Assembly: GCA_014925825.1 (NCBI GenBank)
Contig: JACGCK010000344.1
Span: 1 to 36,178 of the forward strand
Source of the DNA: Pholiota molesta
Lineage: Eukaryota; Basidiomycota; Agaricomycetes; Agaricales; Strophariaceae
Direction: 5' to 3'
DNA: 36,178 nucleotides
Of the stretch, positions 1 to 13,212 are shown piece by piece. The notes under the pieces were generated by a model. It did no database searches, was not told the DNA's origin, and worked only from the letters and a program-made list of their open reading frames with translations. The translations under genes and the position numbers were made by a program. The first letter of the stretch is position 1. Each line of letters opens with the position of its first letter.

Positions 1-2281
1 AGGCGATGAGGTGATTAGGTGCTAGTAATGTATATATTTGGGCTGGCTTTAAGTTTGCGATTTACCGGCATTTCAAACGTGCGTAGCCGATCTCTATCAG
101 GTCTGCATTACTGCATATCGATCGAATTCAGATCTATCCGTTGAGTTTTGTCGGTCTCTTGCTGCAACGACGAGAATGAATTGCATGTTTTAAGTGAGGA
201 AAACAAGTCTGTTCGAGGTTCCCATCTTCAGGACAGCTTTCATGAGAATATTAATACAACGAAGGCTGTTTGGAAGATGTCATCGCACACACAAGCGCCA
301 AGGATCTGTTGTGCTAAAAATAGTGCTTACACCTGTGCCACCAATGACGAGCCGTATTTGGAGCGAACGTGCGTCCACACATCCTCAATCATTCCACGGA
401 AAGAATTTTTGCTATAAATACCTCTTCAACCATGATCGACTTCCTTGTCCTCGGTCTCTTGGGTAAAAACAGACTGCCCTATTATGATGACAGGATCTTG
501 TCACTGTTTTTAAGCTTGCTTATAGTTGACTGTTGGGCCGTGGGGGAACACAGCATCGCAAAGAATTCTCCGATCATTTTCACCTACGGTTGCACACCTA
601 TATCAAGCGCCGTCGAGTAGCGCTGATGATATATTAGCGCCTGGCTCGGAATTATCCAGTGTCCACTTGAACAGATGGTACACTGCCCGGAGTTTGAGAA
701 GCGTTAAGTATGCACAGATATCAGATATGTCCGTATATCTGATAAGTTGTAATAATCATGCAAGTCCAAGTTACGAGGCAGTGAGATTTAGCCCCAATAT
801 TAATATAATGGCAGATACGTCCTTGAAGGAGGCTCGAGCTTGAAGCTTGAACATTTGCACCTGAGAGGGTCAGTCCTGTTTTTCAGTTATTACACCTTTA
901 AATTTCAATAGAGAACTGTTTGCGAAGAGATTGGGACCATTGCTCTTTCCTAAATGTTGATTATCCGAAATCCCACACAGCCGAAAAGAAACAAGTGTAC
1001 GGGGGTCTTCAAATACGAGGAAGATAATAATTGTGAACATCACCTTGCTGAAAGCAATGGTCCCCCACCGTCGAAATTAGTAATCACCCTGTACATCAAA
1101 CACTCGCAAACAGTATCCTACGGTCCAAACGTCGAAAAATGTTGAGATGGAATGTTGGTGACGTTAGAATCACACATGACCAAACAGTATAGCACAGCCT
1201 GAGCGCCGAGCTGCATGCTCTCTAGGGTTGCAACACCTATCTCGTCGATTTACCGAGTTCTATCTGTCCACCACTGTCAGCTCGCCGCCGCCCTCGCTCC
1301 CTTGTCACCCCCGCGCCGCCGCCGTGTGCCCCTCCCCTCCATCGAGGGATGTGGGCCGGCTCTCAACTTCGCCATCGCCAGCACAACACACCACGGAATC
1401 AGAACGCGACTCAAACAGGTTCGCATGGACGGGCGGCAGCTACGAGTGTAGCCGGAAGCTATAAGGGCAACAAACAGCGTGCATCCCGGATGGGCGGCTA
1501 CGGACACGAACACGGCGGACGACGCGCGCATGGCGGACAGACGCGAGCAGTGAGTACGTCAGGGCTTGCGAGCGGGCTGATCACGAACGCGAACACAGCT
1601 CAACGAATGGGAAATGAATAGACGGTAGCCGCAAGTACGGCGACGCGAGTACGGCAGGGCGCAGCGACTCATACCCCACCATCTATACGTGCAAGGAGGC
1701 TGCACAGACACGCGCTCGCTGTGCGCTGCATACGCCCTGAAGCCGAGGCCTGGTCCGAGGACGAGCCCTGGCTTGGGCTTGGTATGGCCTACGGCTCAGG
1801 ATCGCAAATCGATGAGGTACTCTTCTTTTTCATTGACATTTTCTTTGAGCACTCATCTTGTCACGATTTACATGGCCACCGGAAGTTTATTTGCATATAC
1901 ATAAGTCTAGCTTTGCTCAGTTGTCTAGATGAAAGTGTTACAGTCATACACCGAACTTTCGTGAATCAATCTTTTTTTTCCTTTGAAATCTCTACGACGA
2001 CATCCAAGTACATCCAAAATTCGTTCGTGATTCATATTATACCCCGACAACATTCTATATACAATAGCGATCAAGAAATTATAAGATCTTTATACAAGTC
2101 TCTGTGGGAAAATGCTTACTATAATATGCCTACATTAAATGATTATCAATTTTTCATTATTTTCACGATCAGCAAGGTGTCGAGGAGACCGCAGGTCGAC
2201 CTTTCATTGACATTGACAGATAATAGTACAAAAGTAGGATAATCGCGAACTGTCAATTTCCAAAGCTCGGATTGAAGCAGT
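1..2281. other. Gene-poor left end
   Basis: No protein family, tRNA or transposon could be recognised on either strand. The open frames are short (the longest is 173 codons), overlap in conflicting frames and show no family motif. Most of the stretch is AT-rich, apart from the GC-rich island listed separately. The last few hundred bases probably carry the 3' untranslated region of the GH1 gene, which reads leftward and stops at 2282. Confidence 0.6.
1270..1770. other. GC-rich island without a gene call
   Basis: About 500 bases are visibly rich in G and C (many CGCC, GCGG and CGACG words), while the DNA on both sides is AT-rich. Short words such as gcggcta and agtacgg recur near 1490-1500 and 1630-1655. 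Overlapping frames of 63-90 codons exist on both strands, as expected of stop-poor GC-rich DNA, and none looks like a conserved protein. It could be a gene relic, an unrecognised promoter region or a decayed repeat. Confidence 0.4.
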
Positions 2282-4629
<2,348 letters not shown>

Positions 4630-5891
4630 TGTCAATTGAATCTGGGTAATGTCTTGTAAAAGATTGTTAAGTCCTGCGTTGTAAAAGAATTCGGAGCGTT
4701 CTTATACGAAGTTTGGCCCAAGTATAGCCTTCCCCATAGATATGCACTCGGTACTGACCAAGCAATTGGCTTCCGAAGTTCTTCCGACAGTTGACTATCT
4801 GGGAAGCTATGCATATATGCGGCGAGTTTCTTGGGAATGAAATCTGTAAGCAGCCTGGAGTTCATTGAAACATTAGGCCGACAGGCCTTTCAGGATGTGA
4901 ACTGAATCACTATATGTGACCCGCTGACCCACAACTGCTAGCGCGTAACAAAAGAGCTGCTCACATGAATCAAAATAAGCATCCATCATCGGAGAAGAAG
5001 CCGAAGAGTACAGAATAAGGGATTCGAAATAGAGAATGAGCCTATAGTCTGAACTTGAGTGTTGAAGGCGTTGGGTCAAGGACATACTTTTGTCGAATAT
5101 TTGTCAGGTTAAGTCATAGAACGACGTCGAGCTTTTGGATTTTATCGAAGAATTAGCAGCAAAAATTCGAGAACTCGGCGTATAAGCACGTTATGACAGA
5201 CAATCTGAGGATCATGAAGTGAGCTCAGAGCCGCTGGGAAGCCGCACTCGTATGGCAGTAAGAATGCAGATCCTGTGACAGTTGTGGAGAGCCGAAGCTG
5301 GAAGAAAGATCCCTGGTCGCGTGCCATACGTAACTCGTTATCATCCGCAAGAATAGACTGAAAAGGCGCAAAACCACTCCAATCTGGTGAAGAAATTATT
5401 AGCGTCGAGCCTTCAACGAATAGACGTCACATTTGTTTTTTCTTCCAACATCAACAAACTGCAAAACTTGGCCCGGGTGGAGATAGACCAAAATAGGCAA
5501 ATAGTGCTCCATTTCGAGCAACTTTCAGACGTCGTGTCGGAGCCCGTGAAGTATATATGACATGAGACACGCCCCAGTTTCCAGATAACATGAGTCGAAG
5601 GCATACTACGTAGAGTATTACGTAGGCAAGTCAAACGAGAAGTCGCGAAATGGCTGGCTCAATCGTAGCACAGAAGTAATAGACTCTAGAGAACGAGACG
5701 AAACGTCAAAGGAATATCATGACGAGAGCAGAGAAGAATGAAAAGGGAAACAAGGGGCAAGAACCGTGCCGAGAGCCGAGACGCGGGTGGTTTCCAAACG
5801 CGCCCACGTGACCGTGTTTGTGTATCGTAAAGTGGCATTTACGAGGAACCTTAAAATCAAACGAACACCTCCCGATTCGCCCACACATATC
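4630..5891. other. Divergent intergenic region, GH1 and acidic protein gene
   Basis: This stretch separates the GH1 gene (reading left) from the acidic nuclear-type protein gene (reading right), so it should hold both promoters. Open frames of 60-77 codons exist on the minus strand but match no family I know. A CACGTG hexamer lies at 5805-5810, about 80 bases before the rightward ATG. A TATA-like tatata lies near 5550. No gene is supported here. Confidence 0.5.
5805..5810. promoter_or_regulatory. CACGTG E-box upstream of acidic protein gene
   Basis: A palindromic CACGTG, the core bound by Pho4/Cbf1-type bHLH factors, lies 82 bases before the start codon at 5892. A six-base word is weak evidence by itself; position is the only support. 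Confidence 0.3.
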
Positions 5892-7967
5892 ATGGCCCGA
5901 AAGCGCTCCGCCGAAGACGACGACGCCGTGCCCCCTTCCTCCTCCTCCGTCCACAGCTCGCCGACCAAACGCCGCAGACAGGACACGACATCGTTCCCGC
6001 CCCAGACACCCGCCGCGTCGGCCGGGTCTAGCAGCTCCAGCAAACACCCATTCGCGACACCCAAAACCCCATACACCCCCTACCCCCTCCACGCCTCCGA
6101 CTCGCCCTCCAATCCGTTCGGACGGAAGCGCAAAGAGCGGCTCATCCACTCGCTGCCCCCGGTGTCCTCGTTCAGCAAGCACATCGCGCTGCGCTTCCAG
6201 TTCGTGCGGCGCGGGATCTCGCCGCGGCAGGGTGGCGTCTACCGTGTCGTCCGCGTCCCCAAGAATTACACCTTCACCCATCTTCGAGCCTTGATCGCGT
6301 GGCTATTTGACACCCCAGCGCGGTACGCGAATGGCAAGGCGTGCGAGGAGGAGTTCTTGTTCGAAGTCAAGTCCAAGACCATGTTCTACAGCCCGCTGTA
6401 TAAGCCTAGCCAGATCAAATCGGGAACGACGACGGTGAAACTGTCCAATGTACGCGACCCAGGGAGATGGCACTCTGGACATGGGTTTGGAAGTGAGGAG
6501 GATGAGCTGAGCGAGGAAGAGGACGAGCTGGAAGAACTAGGGAGCCAGGTAGAAGGTGAAGAGAACGGCGATGAAGACTGGAAATGGGTTGACGAAGAAG
6601 ATTTTACACTTGCTCATGCGTGGCCTCAGGGTATTGACCCTCTAATAAGTATTATTTATGTGCGTCTGTCTGTCTCTCTTGATGTCAAAAATCATACTAA
6701 TGTTTTCTCATCATAGTATCATTCACCAGGCACTCAAATCCACATATCAGTGAATACAACTCAGCTTCCTCGCCAACGAGGGATCTCCAACACGCCCCAT
6801 GTATTTAACGCTCGAGGGCGCGTGCACTTGTCTCCTCCACCGCTTCCTCGACCGTTATTCACGAAATCCATACTGCACACCCTTTCCTCTTCTCCTGTTG
6901 GCCCGTCCGCAAGTAATACCAACAGTCGTTTAAATAATCACAGACCCACTCGCTCTGCTCCTCAAGCGAAAGCCAGCTCACAGGCGCATGAAGACGACGA
7001 ACTCACAGATGCGGATGCGGATGGAGACCCAGATCAGGAGACGCAGCCCTTTACATCCAATCATCCTTTTTTCCAATCGCAACGGGATGTTTCTCCTTCG
7101 CCTTGCAAAAAGCGGCGGCGAGAAGACCCTGTCATTCTTGTAGAGGATTCGGACGCTGAGGACTCGGAGGAAGATGCCACGGAGGAGAATCTCGAAATCC
7201 AGCCTGATCCATCGCGGTGGAATGAACCCAGGCATGCATTCGCCCTTTATCTGCTGCAATTTATGGATCCGCTGGGATTTCCATACGATGGCATTGACGA
7301 GTCGTTCTTCGAAGAGGACAAAGTGTATGATCCTTTTGAGGACGATGATTCGGACGACGAAGTGGCTGCAGAGATTCGAGCGCCGATAGGCAAAGAACGA
7401 GAGCGAGAAGAGGAAAAGCAGGAGGAAGATTACGAGGAATACGAAGACGACCAACAAGAGGAAGAGGACGCGGAAGCGGACATCGACCTCGCAGCGAGCG
7501 AGAAAGAAGACGAGGAAGGCGAGGACGACGAAGCGGAATACGACGACGACGACGACGCGCACCAATACACACTGGGCTCCACCCCGGGCCTCACGCACTG
7601 CGACTCCTCGTCGTCGCCGCGCGGGGCGCACCTCTCGCCCTCCCTCTTCCCCTTCGCCGCGTCGAGCCTCCCAGACCCGTCGGACCTGAGCATCATCCTC
7701 GAAGCGCACTACCCGAACAAGAAGTACGCGCACACGCCCGCGCCCCCGAAGGCGCGCAAGCACCGCCTGCGGCTCTCGCGGGTGGAGAAGCGGTTCGCGA
7801 AGATCAAGAAGGCGGAGTTCCTGTGCAAGTACGACGAGGTGGAGGAGGAGCCGGCGGTGGTGGAGGTGGACGAGCTGGAGGACGAGGGGGAGGATGAGAA
7901 GTGGACGATGCCGGTGCTGAAGGAGGGCGAGGTGTGGGATCCGTTTGGGGACGAGGTGGAGATTTAG
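5892..7967 (+). CDS. Acidic nuclear-type protein with possible pRiA4b ORF-3-like domain
   Basis: Two exons (5892-6659 and 6717-7967) give 672 aa; the intron at 6660-6716 has GT..AG ends and a CTAA branch-like word. Residues 95-275 resemble the pRiA4b ORF-3-like fold (PF07929): KHIALRFQFVRRGI, then RVVRVPKNYTFTHLRALIAW, and after an acidic insert FTLAHAWPQG..IIYYHSPGTQIHISV. This is a pattern match from memory, not a search. Basic clusters at 24-30 (PTKRRRQ), 77-83 (GRKRKER) and 387-391 (KKRRR) look like nuclear localisation signals. VILVEDSD at about 395-402 fits a SUMO-interacting motif. Residues 480-545 are almost all Asp/Glu. The start is the first ATG after the likely promoter and gives a basic N-terminus. 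The 3' part of exon 2 is strongly GC-rich. Function is unknown; a nuclear role is inferred. Confidence 0.8.
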
Positions 7968-8798
7968 TGAGTTCTGCGGTGTATGGTTGCTTGAGTTCGG
8001 GTTTTGGTGGTTTTATTATTTTCTGCGTTCGTTGTTGCATATTTTTATAGTAGTATTATTTTGGGTTTGGAGAGTCCTTATAGATACAAGAAGCACGTCT
8101 CATTACATAGTGAAGGAAACAAGGCGACTACAGCTCTGAGCTCTGGAGATTTCTTTCCAAGTTTGTTGATGTGCGGTGAGCGATCTAGCCCTCGGGCGGG
8201 CCGGGACAGAAATTCTTGGCATTGCCGCATATGGTAATATCGGAAGCAATTGCAGTCATCAGCGTGCGATGACATCATATATTTTGCCACCACATCCTCT
8301 TCGGGACCTCCCTCCCAAAAAACGCATATCGTCACGTACAAACTCTATAAACCTTGTCATCGAACAAGAAACAGCTCTAAAGATAGTGGACTTGCCTAAA
8401 ACGACTTGGTTCTCCTTATCAATCCCCGCTTTCAGTGGCTTTACGAGTCCAGGCTGAGCAGGAAGAACGAATCGGCGGAGCGCGTTTTGACATAAAGAAG
8501 GTTTGAACTGTGGAGCGTTCCAAATCTAATGACAGTTTTCATCTGATTTCCTTGTTGTTCTGTCTCTATGTAGCTCTATGTATAGCATCTGAAAGCATAC
8601 ATCATCATACACTTCCACGCTCGCGATTATTTACCCAGCGGAAGGTGGGCGGGGGACCACGTGAAGTGGAGCCTCTCAAGAGGATAAAACCTAGACGCAT
8701 TGCACTGCCGCTCTTCCCGCCTTTTAACCCTTTTATACCCCACATCTTGTTATTTATCCAGCTACATATCTCCCCGCCTAAGCGCCTAAACTGCAAAC
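7968..8798. other. Intergenic region and dehydrogenase promoter
   Basis: This holds the 3' end of the acidic protein gene and the promoter of the zinc dehydrogenase, both on the plus strand. Open frames here reach about 106 codons without recognisable motifs. A CACGTG lies at 8658-8663 and a TTTATA box at 8732-8737, both upstream of the ATG at 8799. Confidence 0.5.
8658..8663. promoter_or_regulatory. CACGTG E-box upstream of zinc dehydrogenase
   Basis: A palindromic CACGTG sits about 136 bases before the dehydrogenase start codon, followed by a TATA-like TTTATA at 8732-8737. This arrangement is plausible for a fungal promoter; no factor can be named from sequence alone. Confidence 0.3.
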
Positions 8799-10449
8799 AT
8801 GAAGGGAATGATGAAAGCCCTCTGGTATAACAAGGTGATTACACACTTTGTGCCATTGATGGCCGTTATCTGTTATCAGTTATCTAAATCAGCTTTAGCC
8901 TAGAGATTTTGAGATAAAGCAAGTACCTATTCCCCAGATTGGCGACGATGAAGTCCTTCTGAAAGGTAAATTCGCGTGCCACTATTAGGCGAGATGCATA
9001 CTGACCTTCGAATAACAGTACATTGCTGCGGTGAATATGCATGAGTCCATCCGTGGTTACACTTTTCTAAAGGCGGGCATTGTATTTCAGGAATATGCGG
9101 CACCGACGGCCACATCGACCAGGTAACATTTATTCTACCACCGCCTTTACTGACAATCGTGCTGATAGTTACCGATGTCAGGGCGAGTTCATCTCGCAGT
9201 TCCCTGTAAGTTGAATGACCTAGTATTTCTTCAAGCCGCTCAACATTATACCTAGCTTATTCCTGGCCACGAAGCCATCGGCAGCGTCGTCGAAATGGGC
9301 AAGAATGTGAAGGGTTTCGCTCTCGGCGACCGCTGCGTCGCGGACGTTGGCATCACTGTCAGTTTTCCAAGGCGCTTCTCAGCACAGCCACCAGGCACTA
9401 ACTGATTTCATGATCCCCTCCATTATCCATGATGCATTAATGCCTGATCTGCGATTACGATGACGCCATCCCACTGACAGTGCGAGAACTGCTTCTATTG
9501 CCGTCGAGGACAATCGCTTCTGTGCGAGAATTTCCACGCATGCGGTGTTACGCAGGACGGCGGCTTCGCCGAGTACATCAAATAGTGAGTGCTGTCTGTC
9601 GCATGAGTTGCATGTCAGGAACCCAGTCATGACGCCTCGGATCGGGGGATTCATAGCCACCAGAAGAAACTGTACAAGATCCACAATCTTACAGATGAGG
9701 AATCGACCCTCCTGGAACCGGCCGCGTGTGCGATCCACGGGCTGGACAAGCTCAACCCGCCCGTTGGGATCGAGGTGCTGCTCCTCGGCGCTGGCCCGAC
9801 GGGCCTGATCCTGGCGCAGCTGCTCAAGCTGAATGGGGCATCGCGTGTCGTCATCGCTGCGAATAAGGGCATCAAGATGGACATTGCGAAGAAGCTCAAT
9901 GCGGCGGACGAGTATATTGAGTTGGACAGAAAGGAGCCCGAGCCGCAGTGGAAGAAGCTCAAGGAGGATAATCCGTATGGGTTTGATGTGGTCGTTGAGG
10001 CTACTGGGGTGGAGAAGCTTGCCAATGACTCCATCAACTATGTGCGTCGCGGAGGCACGCTGATGATCTACGGCGTTTATGAAGACAAGGCCTTGGTCCA
10101 TTGGCCACCGTCGAAGGTGCGTTTTCGTCTTTTTTGGTTACCTCTTTATAGATCTGCGATTGATTACTATCTTCTTCGATACAGATTTTTGGCGATGAGA
10201 TTAAGGTGAGATCAGCTGGTTTACCCCATTCCCATTCCGCATCTGAATAATTATGTTATCCGTCTGCCCCAGATCATTGGCTCGTTCTCGCAGACCTTCT
10301 GCTTCCCTCGAGCCGTCGCCTATCTCGATAGTGGCAAGATCAACGTCAAGGGTATGGTCACCGATGTGTTCAAGTTGGACGATTACCAGGCCGCTCTCGA
10401 CAAGATGAACAGTCGGACGGCGCTCAAGATTGTCGTCACCCCTAATTAG
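8799..10449 (+). CDS. Zinc-dependent polyol/alcohol dehydrogenase (medium-chain family)
   Basis: Ten exons (8799-8834, 8899-8965, 9019-9030, 9091-9122, 9182-9205, 9256-9357, 9481-9584, 9657-10116, 10185-10205 and 10273-10449) encode 344 aa, normal for zinc MDR enzymes. Catalytic zinc ligands are visible as C41 (GICGTDGH), H62-E63 ([10 protein letters not shown]) and probably E146 ([11 protein letters not shown]). The structural zinc cysteines are C92, C95, C98 and C106. The Rossmann motif is GAGPTG at 170-175. The residues after the second beta strand are AANK (193-196), lacking the acidic residue usual in NAD enzymes, so NADP may be preferred. It resembles fungal D-arabinitol/sorbitol dehydrogenases, but the exact polyol cannot be assigned. 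It is probably cytosolic, since no targeting signal is seen. Exon 3 has only 12 nt. Confidence 0.9.
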
Positions 10450-11053
10450 AGGACCTGGCGGACAGCAAATATCCTGGATATGCTGGCATATAAACTAGGG
10501 AAGATCAGTAAAGATCTATGTACTATACCCACTGGAATCATGAATTATAACAATTTATTCGTTTGAAATTAGGATGTGAAATGTGAATAGAAAACCAGCC
10601 GCATGCGACTGTCACATACTTTGACATTGCCCTAAAAATCATTACTGGACAAATCTTCGGTGGTTCATTGCCCAGATGTATGTACACATGCTCTCATATG
10701 TCGGCCTCTAGATCAGCAAAACAATCCAGACACTGTCAACGTTTTGACAATCGGACTTTCGAGTCCTGCGGCCAGCCTACCGCCATCGCGTGACGTCACT
10801 GTTCACGTGTACAACCTGCCGTTTGCGGAATTCAAATTTTGTGCCGATCGGATGACTGTCGAGTCTGTCCAGCCCGGCCCATATACTTCGTACCTACTCC
10901 AAACCTACTCATACCTGCCATGGCGCTTCGAGAAACTTGATACCCCACAGATTCACTCTATAGCGATAGCTATTTTACCACTACACCACGACATAGAAAG
11001 TCTCCACTTACACAAGACCGTTCATAGAAGATAGAAGAATTAATCAGCACGAG
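10450..11053. other. Intergenic region and ornithine carrier promoter
   Basis: About 600 bases lie between the dehydrogenase stop and the carrier ATG. One open frame of 124 codons (10660-11034) runs through it without a recognisable domain, so I treat it as chance. The region carries a full TGACGTCA palindrome and a CACGTG close together (see separate entries). Confidence 0.5.
10791..10809. promoter_or_regulatory. CRE-like TGACGTCA next to CACGTG
   Basis: The eight-base palindrome TGACGTCA (10791-10798), the ATF/CREB-type bZIP site, is followed five bases later by CACGTG (10804-10809). They lie about 245-260 bases upstream of the ornithine carrier start codon. In fungi bZIP factors control amino-acid genes, although the Gcn4/CPC1 consensus is TGACTCA rather than TGACGTCA. 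Regulation is therefore inferred. Confidence 0.4.
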
Positions 11054-12433
11054 ATGGCAAGCTTTCAAGCCGGCGAGGTCACCACGTCGTCTGCAGTTGG
11101 AGGAATGCACCCGGACGACCCGTCGACGATGACGGCGAAGAAGGCGGCACAAGATATCATGTTTGGGAGTGTACGTCTGCCGTTTTTTCCCGGTGGTCAT
11201 CGGCCACATTAGTATCTTCTTAACGAATTGCAATTAAAGATTGCGGGCATGGTGGCTGAAGTCTTCGAATACCCTTTCGACTTGGCGAAGGTGCGACTGC
11301 AGTCACAGGTGTTGGCGCCTGCGTCAGCGAATACGGTGCATTTTGAGGGACCGATGCACTGTCTGATTCATACATGGAAGACGGAAGGGGTACAAGGTCT
11401 TTATCGGGTGTGTTGCATTTGACTTTCCTCGAGGCGTGCATTGAACATTGGCCTCAAAGGGCTTACCAGCTCCCATTGTGGGTTCCATGGCGGAGACGGC
11501 AGCATTATTTGTTGCATATTCAGCATTCCAGAATTTAATCAGGACATACTCACCGACTGCGTCGGGGCATCCGCCACCTCCACTTTCAATACCTCAATTA
11601 ACATTAGCGGCTGGTGGTGCAGGATTCGTGACGAGTTTCGTGCTGTAGGAACTTTTTTCTTCCTGACTTCGTTTTTGGTCGTTGATTCTGCTTCCAGAAC
11701 ACCCATCGAACTCGTGAAATGCAAGATGCAGGTGCAAATGCTCAACTTCCACCCTCCCACAGCCCCAGGCCGGATACCTCGGCGGGCTGTTCCCGCAATC
11801 CCCTCATCATCCTCCACTTCCCATAAACCTCTTCCTAACGGGCGCGCGTCCTTACACCATAGCGCTGCGTCAAGATCCGCCGCCGTTGAAACCCTTCGAC
11901 CGCCAGGACCTATTGCACTCATTCGCTCCATTGTCGATTCATATGGCGTACGCGGTCTGTGGCTAGGCCATACCGGCACTCTCGTCCGCGAGACAGGCGG
12001 CACTGCCGCGTGGTTCGTCGCGAAGGAGTGGGTCGCGCGTCAGCTCATCGCGCGCCGGATACACCAGTCACCCTACATAACGACAAGTGACGGCACCAAG
12101 ATCCCGCGGACGGCGGCGAACACGGAGCTCCTTCCCTGGGAGTCGGCGTTCTCTGGTGCGATCGCGGGTGCGTTTGGCGCGCTGGTGTTTTATCCGGCGG
12201 ATACTGTGAAGAGCGCGATACAGACGGAGGAGGAGCTGCGGCCCCGGATGGGGCCTGCGTCGGGTGCTTATAGGGCGCCTTCGAGCTCTTTTCTTGGGAC
12301 TTTTAAGTTGATGTGGGTGAAGCACGGACTCAAGGGGCTGTATGCTGGCTGTGGGATGACGGTGGCGCGCGCGGTGCCTAGTAGTGGGATCATCTTCGTT
12401 GTGTATGATGGGTTGACTGCGTACTTTTCTTAG
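11054..12433 (+). CDS. Mitochondrial ornithine carrier (ORT1/ARG11 type)
   Basis: Four exons (11054-11170, 11240-11407, 11460-11644 and 11698-12433) encode a 401-aa mitochondrial carrier family protein. All three repeats carry the PX[DE]XX[KR] signature: PFDLAK at 51-56, PIELVK at 159-164 and PADTVK at 323-328. The first repeat (IAGMVAEVFEYPFDLAKVRLQ), the GLPAPIVGSMAETAALF segment and the HTGTLVRETGG motif closely resemble yeast Ort1/Neurospora ARG-13. That protein exports ornithine from the matrix for arginine synthesis across the inner membrane. A Pro/Ser-rich insert of about 70 residues after the second signature makes it longer than yeast Ort1 (about 290 aa). The start is the ATG in the short leader exon. 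A related basic amino-acid carrier is the main alternative. Confidence 0.9.
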
Positions 12434-12823
12434 GATTTCAATCGGGTGAGGGTGGTCCCAGAAATTTTATTTCTGATCTGTATTATAATCACAAACTCTA
12501 GACACATTACACACTTAGTATAAGTGACTCTTCCCTCATTTGCAGTCCCCTCTTTCTCCCTGTGTTTGCAGTGCATAATGTACATTTAATTGTCTATTCT
12601 ATAAAGCTTGACAGTGGCAAGACATGAATTTTCTTCGCAATCTTGCCGAAGGGCTCCACTGGAGCCTGAACTCAGAACAACAGCTTCATTTTTTTTGTCA
12701 ATCTCTGGGTGTGTTTTGTATTTATGGCTTCATTGACACTTGAAAAAAAGAGATGGGAGATTCGCAAATGGTCGATTCCGAAATAATTTACAGATGTTTA
12801 TGTTACGTTCGAATAATCATTAG
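12434..12823. other. Intergenic spacer, carrier to tRNA-Arg
   Basis: About 390 AT-rich bases, probably the carrier 3' untranslated region followed by the tRNA 5' flank. I see no gene or repeat in it. Confidence 0.5.
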
Positions 12824-12911
12824 GCCGTCGTAGCACAATGGTAGTGCGTTGCTTTCCTAAGCGCTTGCTTACGTAAGGCAGAGGCTGTGGGTTCGATCCC
12901 CACCGTCGGTT
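12824..12911 (+). tRNA. tRNA-Arg(CCT) with intron
   Basis: A cloverleaf can be drawn by hand. Acceptor arms are GCCGTCG and CGTCGGT, the D arm is GCAC/GTGC with loop AATGGTA, the anticodon stem is TTGCT/GGCAG, and the T arm is GTGGG-TTCGATC-CCCAC (B box). The anticodon loop reads TTCCTAA, giving CCT for AGG codons. About 16 bases after position 37 form an intron, and TAAGC/GCTTA within this segment can pair as a small hairpin. The acceptor stem has a G1-U72 wobble and a U5-U68 mismatch, so function is not certain. A T-run terminator follows at 12913-12918. Confidence 0.75.
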
Positions 12912-12912
12912 G

Positions 12913-12918
12913 TTTTTT
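12913..12918 (+). terminator. RNA polymerase III T-run terminator
   Basis: Six consecutive T residues directly after the tRNA-Arg body, as expected for pol III termination. Confidence 0.6.
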
Positions 12919-13212
12919 CTTTGTTTTTGTGGAGGTAGTACGCCACACAAGCGCTCAAGCCTCAAAGCGAGGGGAATATACCTTTTATGGTTACTTCAGG
13001 TTCCTGAAATAAAGCAATGCAGCAGTGTGATGTTCCATGCCTAGTCTAAGAGCCTATCATTTCAGAAAAAGCATGTCATCCATGAAGACAGTTCGAAGCT
13101 ATGTACCAAGTAGTTAGGGTCTAGTGCGACCACAGATTTAGCGCCCAAGGCACACGCGTGGCTAGATTTCAGGTGGCTATGGGGGTCAGACTGAAGTACC
13201 TATCACCAACAG
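12919..13212. other. Spacer between the two tRNA genes
   Basis: About 290 bases with no open frame of note, no repeat and no recognisable RNA. Confidence 0.5.

Noticed and set aside
6978..7763. 261-codon open frame antisense to the acidic protein gene
   Set aside because: It is the mirror of Glu/Asp-rich codons (giving Val/Leu/Phe runs) and of GC-rich sequence. The sense strand has the splice site and coherent motifs.
10660..11034. 124-codon open frame upstream of the ornithine carrier
   Set aside because: It overlaps the probable promoter and leader, has no family features, and ends just before the carrier start.
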